DNA of 64,000 nucleotides from Amphiura filiformis. Taxonomy: Eukaryota > Echinodermata > Ophiuroidea > Amphilepidida > Amphiuridae. Position 1 is the first letter of the stretch; the number at the start of each line of letters is the position of its first letter. The notes below the pieces were generated by a model. It made no database searches. It saw only the letters and a program-made list of their open reading frames with translations, and was not told the origin of the DNA. This document shows, one piece after another, positions 29,901 to 38,900 of the stretch. Made by a program: the position numbers and the translations under genes. The stretch lies in the NCBI RefSeq assembly GCF_039555335.1, contig NC_092628.1:57151547-57215546 (forward strand), given 5' to 3'.

Positions 29901-32900
29901 TAACAAAATATTCAATAAAATGCCAGTTGAAAACGTAAAAGCACGCCCAATAAAAACAAGAAACTAAATTAACAGAGTTGCAATATAAACGATTCAATTA
30001 AAATGAAAACGGCGTTCATTTAACAAGTGTGTCATGGTCATAATGGGAAGCGATGAGTCTGCATGACCATTTTTGAACTCAACTGGAAGCATTTTCATTC
30101 AGACTGGTCCTTGTCGTTAATACCAGGCTGTTCAAAGCAGTCGTGTATTGGGAAAATCGCATGTGACAATTTTAATGGCCGGTGCTCAATCTCAATAGTA
30201 TAACTTTCCAGAATTTCAGTTTCTATAAAACAAACCATTTTTCTACAAGTTTTGAACATGAACATTACTTGAGGAAGAACGTTTTGAAGTATATCAAAGT
30301 AGAAAACCTCTTTTTGTGTAGGGGTGAGCACACACGCAGGATCGTTTGGCAGATTGGGGAAGTGGGCTGTTGTATTAATGTATTTTTTTATAAACCGAGA
30401 AAGAAAAGTACATGAACGTATGTATTTAGAATGAAAGGGATGCAGGCAATGATGTGGTTTTTTTAATGATTCAAAAACAGGATTTTTCTACCCCATTTTT
30501 GTTTTTGAATATCATATACCTAACTAGCTTTATAATATTAATTATACACATTACGTATGATTGATACAAAATTCTAAAAAAATATCCGTAGTAACTTTCT
30601 TTGATTGATCTAGAATTCTAAAAAATATCTAGTTACTTTCTTTGATTGATCTAGAATTCTAAAAAATATATAGTTACTTCCTCGTAAGCCCTATTATTTG
30701 TAAAATGGTGCCATTTAACAAATTTGAAGGCATAAACCTCAAAAATAAGAGATTCAGAAACTAAAGTTTTCCTCTCGTGATTAATAATATGTAAATAGGT
30801 AACTTGTTAAAGTTTTTGAAAATAATTTTGTGATGCCAATTTTCTGATTTTCCTAGAAAATGTGTTATTTTTCTCAAATTCTGAAATTGAACACAAATAT
30901 AAATATGCTGGTGTTTGTTTATTTTCAGAATAAACATGATAAACTCACCGTTTACTATCCATACATATTTTGCTCCATACATGCCTTCTTTGTATGCTTG
31001 ACAAAATATTCGACGAGCTTTATTCTCGTAAAAATTACCCAATATAATTCTAGCACCGCGTTTCTGAAAATAAAGGAAACTTGTCATCATTAAATAACTC
31101 AAGAAGGGATGGTAAAAGCGAACGAGAGAAAAGAAGGAGAGAAAGATGAAAAGAAAATCAGCAGTATGGGAGAGAACAAAATGATCGTAATACCTTAAGG
31201 TTCATTACTTGTACTTCCGGGTTATCAGCAAAGCTTTCCGAAGAAATCACCTCTATTCCATTTGCAGAAGCAAGGTCATGAAAATCTGCAATGGGCTAAA
31301 ATATACATAAAAATGGCAATTAAAACAAAATTTTCAATGAATAAATAAAATTATCTTTTTTATTTGTTTGTTTGTTTGTTGGGTGCTTGTTTTTTGTTTT
31401 CTCGTCTTCTTTTGATTCGTTGCCAAAATGCAACAATGAAACATAAAACACTGAGAAAAATTAGTTCTGATATAAATAATTGATATACAGTTTTTTTTGG
31501 GAAAGGTTCGGTTTGCGCCCTTCCATTCATGACACTGAGTCGCTGACCACTATGAACACTATACATGTATATAATTATGTCCCTATCAAAAAACCTTGTA
31601 TTTAGTTGTTTGCATGTACAATATGTATCTCAAGAAGTCAATACCAAATATAGGTCTAACGTTACCAAGGCAAAAAGGTCCACCGACTGGTGCAGAGTTG
31701 CAACCTTCTTCCACCCAAAGTATTTCAACATGGCAAATTTAACAATGTTAAACACCGTCTCGGGTGGGTACATCCGAAAAAATTTGGGAAATGTTTCCCG
31801 CTCAGAAAGTTTAGGCGAAGCAGACGACGGAGAGAGCTGAAGAGAAAAGAACACGAACTATCAATTATTTAAGGATCTGCCATTGTCTGTACTGCGTATG
31901 GGGAAGTACAAAAGTTAAAGGATCACAAACTGACAATCCTGCTACATTGTTTCTTTATCTCTTCTCATGGTGCTGACTAACTTAAGTGATTTTCAGTATC
32001 AATGGACTTCAGTACTCATCAGTGCATGTGTCCAACTGCCTGAATATTACTGAATGAACCGACTCTCATATGATTAACAAATTATGTTAGTACTGGTTTT
32101 TTTAATGTTAATAAATAAGCCCAATCTTTCAATTGTTTTTTGATAGTGTAGGTATTATTTTCCAGTGTCGTGCCAAAATTTACCACACCCTTAAGGGAAG
32201 GGGTATGAACGTTTGGACAGTATTTATTGTGGGACATTAGAGCACATCAGACATATCGAATTGCATTCTGAATACGAAGAATGTCCTTCTGATATCAAAT
32301 AATTTTGATTTTTGAAATTCGCAATGTAATACACATTTTATGGCAAATCATTAAAATTGATATTTTTGATATTTAACAGTACTTGAAGTAAACTTTATAA
32401 ATCTGATGATTTACACTTAAAGTGTATGTAGGTGGGATGAAAAGCCGACGATCAATTGAAAATTTTGACCTTTCGTATTGAAGATATGGATTTTTTTCCC
32501 AAAACACCAAAAAAATTAGGTCTTTTTGGGAAAAAAATCCATATCTTCAATATGAAAGGTCAAAATTTTCAATTGACCGTCGGCTTTTCCTCTCCCTGCT
32601 ACATACACTTTAAGAATATGTCATTAGATTTATATAATTTACTTCGAGGAGTGTAATATATCAAAAATTTGAAAAATATCAAATTTTTATAATTTGTCAT
32701 AAAATTTGTATTATAGGCCTATTGTGATTTTCAAAAATGAAAATTATTTGATATCAGAAAGACATGCTTCGTATTCAGAATGCAATTCGATAGGTCTGAG
32801 GTGCTCTCATGTCCCACAAAAAATACTGTCGAAACGCAATAAACGCTCATTTTAGATCCCTTAAGGATCTGCCATTGTCTGTACTGCGTATGGGGAAGTA

Positions 32901-35900
32901 CAAAAGTTAAAGGATCACAAACTGACAATCCTGCTACATTGTTTCTTTATCTGTTCTCATGGTGCTGACTAACTTACGGGGGTCCTACACCCCTCGATAA
33001 ATTTGTGTCTATTTTTGCATAGGGGCAATGAATCCAATTACTACACTGGAATTTCAGTGACCCAAGACAAGCGGTTCGTTATTTATGATAAGAAATAAGG
33101 TACCGCTAGGATGTACCTCCTTTCCCATCGTATACTGAACCGCTTGTCTTGAGTCACTGAAATTTCAGTGTAGTAATTGGATTCCTTGCCCCAATAATAT
33201 ACATAACTTTTGTTACCAGTGTTTTATTATTTACCACAGGGGTGTAGTACCCCCTTAAGTGATTTTCAGTATCAATGGACTTCAGTACTCGTTAGTGCAC
33301 ATGTGCAATTACCTGAACAGTATTGAATGAACTGACACTCATAGGCCTATGATTAACAAATTATGTTAGTACTGGTTTTTTAATGTTAATAAATAAGCCT
33401 AATCTTTCAATTGTTTTTGGTAGTGTAGGTATTATTTTCTAGTGTCGTGCCAAAATTTACCACACCCTTTATTCAACGTGGCAAATTTAAAATTGTCAAT
33501 GTCGAGAGATGATCTTTGCAGCAACATAGCCTAATATTAATTGATTTCTTATGCCACGAATCAGAAGAGCAAGCAATATTCATTGTGACATTGATAAATG
33601 GGGATAAGACAAATATATCACTAAAGCAAATTTGATTGATCTCTCATTAGATAGACTTATGTCATTGTATACCACGTGAGGAACGTTTAACACTCTGCTT
33701 TGTGAATAATTTTATGAGATATTTTGATTGATTATAGCGATATTTGACACTATCCCAGCAAACACAAAACGTTTTAAAACGTTTTAAACAGGTTATATTT
33801 TGGGATTTTTGTTTTGGTAAAAACGTTTTGATAACATGACAATGTCGGGTTGTATAATATGAAAACGTTTTAAAATGTTGTGTATGAAAACACACTAAAA
33901 ATATTTTCAAAATGTTTTCAAAATGTTATTGTAAAGTATTTTTTTTGCGAGCATTTTTTGCCAAATATTTTGTCAACATTTAAATAATATTATGTTAGAA
34001 TATTAATTTTGTGGGAGGTTATCATAAAATGTTTTTAAATGTTATGAAAACGTTTTATACCTTTTATATACTCTTTATGTAACCCAACATTTACATACGC
34101 GTTATCTGGCAACCTTTTCTAACCTTTGGCGAATGATGTCGAAAATGTTTTGTGTTTTCTGGGATTATATATCCCTTAGATGCATGCACCCCACTTTTCA
34201 TCACAGAGTGTAATTATTTGTGTTGGTTTGGAATGGAAACATTTGAAATGTACATTTGCATTTTGTTTTTTAGAGCGTGAAGTGATCGAATCAGCAAATT
34301 AAGTTATGCATACAACTTCAATTAGAAGATTTAGGTCAAGGTCCAAGGTATGATGTTCTCTGTAGTCTGTAAGTAATAGGTCACATAAACTTCTACACAA
34401 CTGAGAGATAGCCAATCAAGCATAATGATAAACATACCGCAATAAATCCCACTGACCACCCCAGCTCACACCCTAACCCACAACCCAACACAAAATACAA
34501 TCCTATTGCCTCTAATGTGGACACTTATTGTTCAGCTAGTTTATAGCGTTATCTTTCCTGATCGGGGTTTTCCATCGATGAATACTTGTTATAATTGAAC
34601 CATAATGGCTACCGAATGCTTTACAATATAAAACATGCTGAATAGAGATAAAACATTCGCATTAGCCTATATGCATCTGCGTATTCTATAATTAGTCACA
34701 GAATTTCAATAACATGCACCCCACCCCACTCACCGTCTTACCTGCATAATATTCCATAGATGCGATGCTTGTGCCGTGGGTTCCGTCACGATAGAACAAC
34801 CGGCTCCATAAATGAGTATTTTAGTTGTTGACTGATTGTATAACTCCTTGTACATTGCATCGGTTCCTATTCCGCCATTACACTGTATTTAAAGTAATAA
34901 GAAACTATTTGTGATTAATATTCTGGATCATTTAAAATGATAAATTGTATTGTGCTTGAATCTTTGGTCATAATGTTCAAATTCGATAGATTCCCAGCAA
35001 ACACAAAAACGTTTTAAAAACGTTTAAAATAAGTTATAGTTTGGCTTTTGGTTTAGGTAAAAACATTTTAATAACATTAAAATGCCGGGTTATATAAAGG
35101 TCATGATAACGTTTTAAAACGTTTTGTACGAAAACACATTACAACAATATGTTTTCAAAAAATGTTATTGTAAACTATTTTTGCCAAATATTGTGTCAAT
35201 ACTTAAATAACATTATATTAAAATATTTGAACCCAGCAAACACAGAAATCTTCTTAAAATGTTTTTTTCAAAACCATTTAATAACATTTAAATGTCGGGT
35301 TATATAAAGGTCATGAAAACGTTTTTAAAACGTTATTGAAAATATTTTGGGCAAACATTTTTCGCAAAATATTTTTTCAACTCCCAAAATAACATTCTGT
35401 TTAGAATGTTTTGTATCAAGTTTTCAAGAATGTTTTTGGAATGTTATTAAAACGTTTTTATACCCTTTATATAACCCGACATTTAAACGTTTTCTGTAAA
35501 ACATTTTTGTTTGCTGAGCAGTAGATTATCAAAAAATGTTTTTAAGTTTATGAAAACGTTTTATACTCTTAATATACCCTTTATATAACCCGACATTTAA
35601 ACGTTTTCTGACAACCTTTTATAACCTTTTGCGAATGATCAGTGATGATGTCGAAAACGTTTTGTGTTTGCTGGGTTTTAGAATTTGATTTGATTTGCCC
35701 TACTTTGTGGTATATGAAATTGTAGAGTTGACATTATCATGAACATAATGTAGACCAATTGAGTATGGATGTATTTTCTTTATCAAATTGTCTATATGTC
35801 AAATTTGTTTAAAATTGCTTCTTTAAAAAAATATATATATTGGCGTATATTGTTTGGCATGACTTGTACAGACAGGCGTGTTATCCGCTCTCCCACGAAC

Positions 35901-38900
35901 CATTATTCTCTAGACTTTTGGCATCCTGGATAGGGGCATTTCAGTGTCGTGCCACACATCGGACCTTTCCATCTTGTTTAGTGGTCGACCTGGTTGCCTT
36001 AGGACATTGAAGTCATTTGATTGGCCTTGATTGGAAGTCGCTGCATTCTGACCACATACCCAAAACCTTTTCCAAAACTTCTTCAGCGATGATCTTTGTT
36101 AATATACATGCCCGTATACATGTACGTTGAGCGTCTCCGTCTGTGACTCTGTTCTGTCTTAGGTCTTCATAAAAGTGAACGGTGTAGGCATTTCATTATT
36201 AAAAGTGAATAAACAATATTTAAGGGTAATCTGTGGGTGTTAAATTCAAAAACGTTGTTTATCACGCTCAATTTAGCCAGACCAGAGAGTATCTTTTTTG
36301 TCCAGCGGAAATTTTGAACCCGGCAACCCTTTGCACCAAAGGGAAAATCCTACACCAGCATAGACCTTTGCCGGTGTGGAAAACGCAAGAACAACGGCCT
36401 TTCAGTTTTTTATGAAGTTATCGCTTATGTAACTATAACACAAACCAAATAAAATTCACAGAGAAACTCATTACCTTTTGAACATTGAATAATTACATTT
36501 CGATACAACAATAAAGTATGCGATTATTTTATTCAAAAATAAAAGCAACTAATATCATTACCGTTGACCATGAATTTATTGTATTCTTCTCCCGTCAACA
36601 ATACCCATAATACCAATGTATACAGTTATTAGAATTCAAACAATAACCATGTTTTGCGGTGGTGACAATAATTTGCCTGTAAACTAATTTAAGCTTTCGC
36701 AATCTGCAATGATTACGCCATGAGACGACAGTGGCTACATTCTCGCGTTTTCAACAATTAATTTTTCCAAGGATCTTAATTCAACACAACAAAATAATAC
36801 TAACTATAGGGCTATTTATATTCATCATGATTTATATATAATACGCACGAATAACAGAAAATAAGACAGAAAATATAAACCGTCCGCACCCACACCACTT
36901 TGTATCCATATATACTGTATAACTCGATAGTTAGCATATGTGCTTACTATCGAACGCTTTTGAAACATGCAAACATGAAGAGCCCCATCCACAAAAGTGT
37001 AAAGGGTTTTGAGCAAATCATCGATACACATAGTTAAATACGAACAAGTCAACAATTTGGTGTCTCAATCCCATTAGCTCAGTTGGTAAAGTGCCGGACT
37101 TTGGTACAATTTCATGTTTTCAAAAGCGCTTGATAGTAAGCACATATGCTAACTATCGAGTTTTTACGATATTGGCTCTGCATGCTGTTTGCTCGACAAT
37201 GACCGTAAGATTCGTTAACAATGTCAGGTTTCCGTATTCTAAACCTTCATCATTCCGACATTCTATATGATAAATTCTTCCTAGATTCAATACACATCCA
37301 ATACATTTTTATCTTGATTTTGCTGAAGTTCTATTGTATTTATCAGAGGATGATTTAAGCACTTCCCACCAAGCCACTGTGTTGACTTGCGGTTAGCACA
37401 GCCGTGTGAGTGAACATGACACCACTGCGCGCACATTGCATTGACGAACATGGTTAATTTTGAATTTGGACTGATATATTTACAATAAAAACGCATTCAC
37501 AATGCTGGTCGATTTCACATTTTATGTTACCTACAGAAGGTGTAAATTATCCTTCATGCATACATCACTTTAGATCTGAAATCGACTAAGTAATAATGAC
37601 ACACGCACAATTCTTAAACAACATCTTTTGCACATAATTCAATGGGATTTGAAAAGTAAAGTGGCAGTTGAAACTCTGGTGATAACACGTTTGCAGTGCA
37701 TGATGAGGCTTCCTTAAATCATCCTCTGTGTATTTATTAAAGACTCTTTATTAAGAATTTGAATTCCGTGATATTTGTATTAAACAAAATGCTGTTCAGG
37801 AGAGATGCCGATAATACAACAATGGAGTTTTAAATGTTAATGAATGACAAGTGAAGTTTGTATTCCTAGCTCAGAAATGTCAGATGATATTACCTCTCGT
37901 TGAATTATTTGTATCCAAGTGTATATATAGCTACAATAATTATGCAACACAAAATGTCAACAACACTATTACAAATATTTCATCAGTTAATATAAAAAGC
38001 ATTATTGCTAATCTATGGACATTAATACCGGAACATTACCTCATATTTTGTATTTTTCAACATGTATGTTGCATGCTCATAAAATGCACTATTATATATA
38101 TATTTAACATCAACCATTTTGAAATTCAAAATAGCTATCAAATCAAGTAAAATAAGTGTCACATATGACACTTTTTGTGGAATCCTTGTATAAACTATTA
38201 TGATACAGTTTTTTTTGTGTGTAAACATCAAAGGCTCTATTAATGTTATATATAAAATTTACGTAGGCCTAATTGGTGTTCTTACCAATATTCTTTGTGA
38301 CCAGATGTATAGTAAGTTACGTGGTCAGATGACCTTGTGCAGTCCAGCTTTCCAGAATGTAACCATCGCCTGAGGCGAATAGTTGTCAAATGTTGACAGT
38401 ATACAGCTAAAAGGGTAGCAAGTGTTACACCGGAAGAATTTTTGACAAGAGCATGATTAAATGAATTATTCCTCACCCCTTTTCAGCGAAAACGTTGGTA
38501 AAATGTGACAAATTGTAAAAGGATTTGTAACGTACGGAAGGATATCGTGAAATAAAAGGAAATATAACGGGTCTACCCAATCCGTCCATTTTTCAGCTAT
38601 ATATTTTGGTGCGGAAAAGCTATATTTAACCATGGTTGCTAGTAATATATGACATTTTCACGCATGGTATTAAATGAACGTCATTCTCTCCGAATACGTA
38701 AGCCATAATATATTTAATAAAACCTGCTTTAAAAAAGGAAATGGGAGAACAAATAAAAAAATATTCTTGATGTATATTGTAAATCATTAACATCAGCATT
38801 GTGAATAATATTTAGTCCGATTCAGCGAACGATGATGTACAGTTCATTCGGTTTAGTTCCATTTTAGTTCTTTTTAAGGTTGGTCTGAGCCCTGGAATTA

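Noticed and set aside
33468-33510. ATTCAACGTGGCAAATTTAA resembling part of receptor exon 3
   Set aside because: About 20 bp of similarity with no further match on either side. Likely chance, or a trace too short to interpret as an exon duplication.
35860-36180. Minus-strand readings faintly like a LINE RT tail ([11 protein letters not shown])
   Set aside because: Only one weak motif and several stops. Not enough to support a LINE call.
37068-37105. Functional tRNA gene
   Set aside because: Only the 5' half is present, with no box B or acceptor 3' half.
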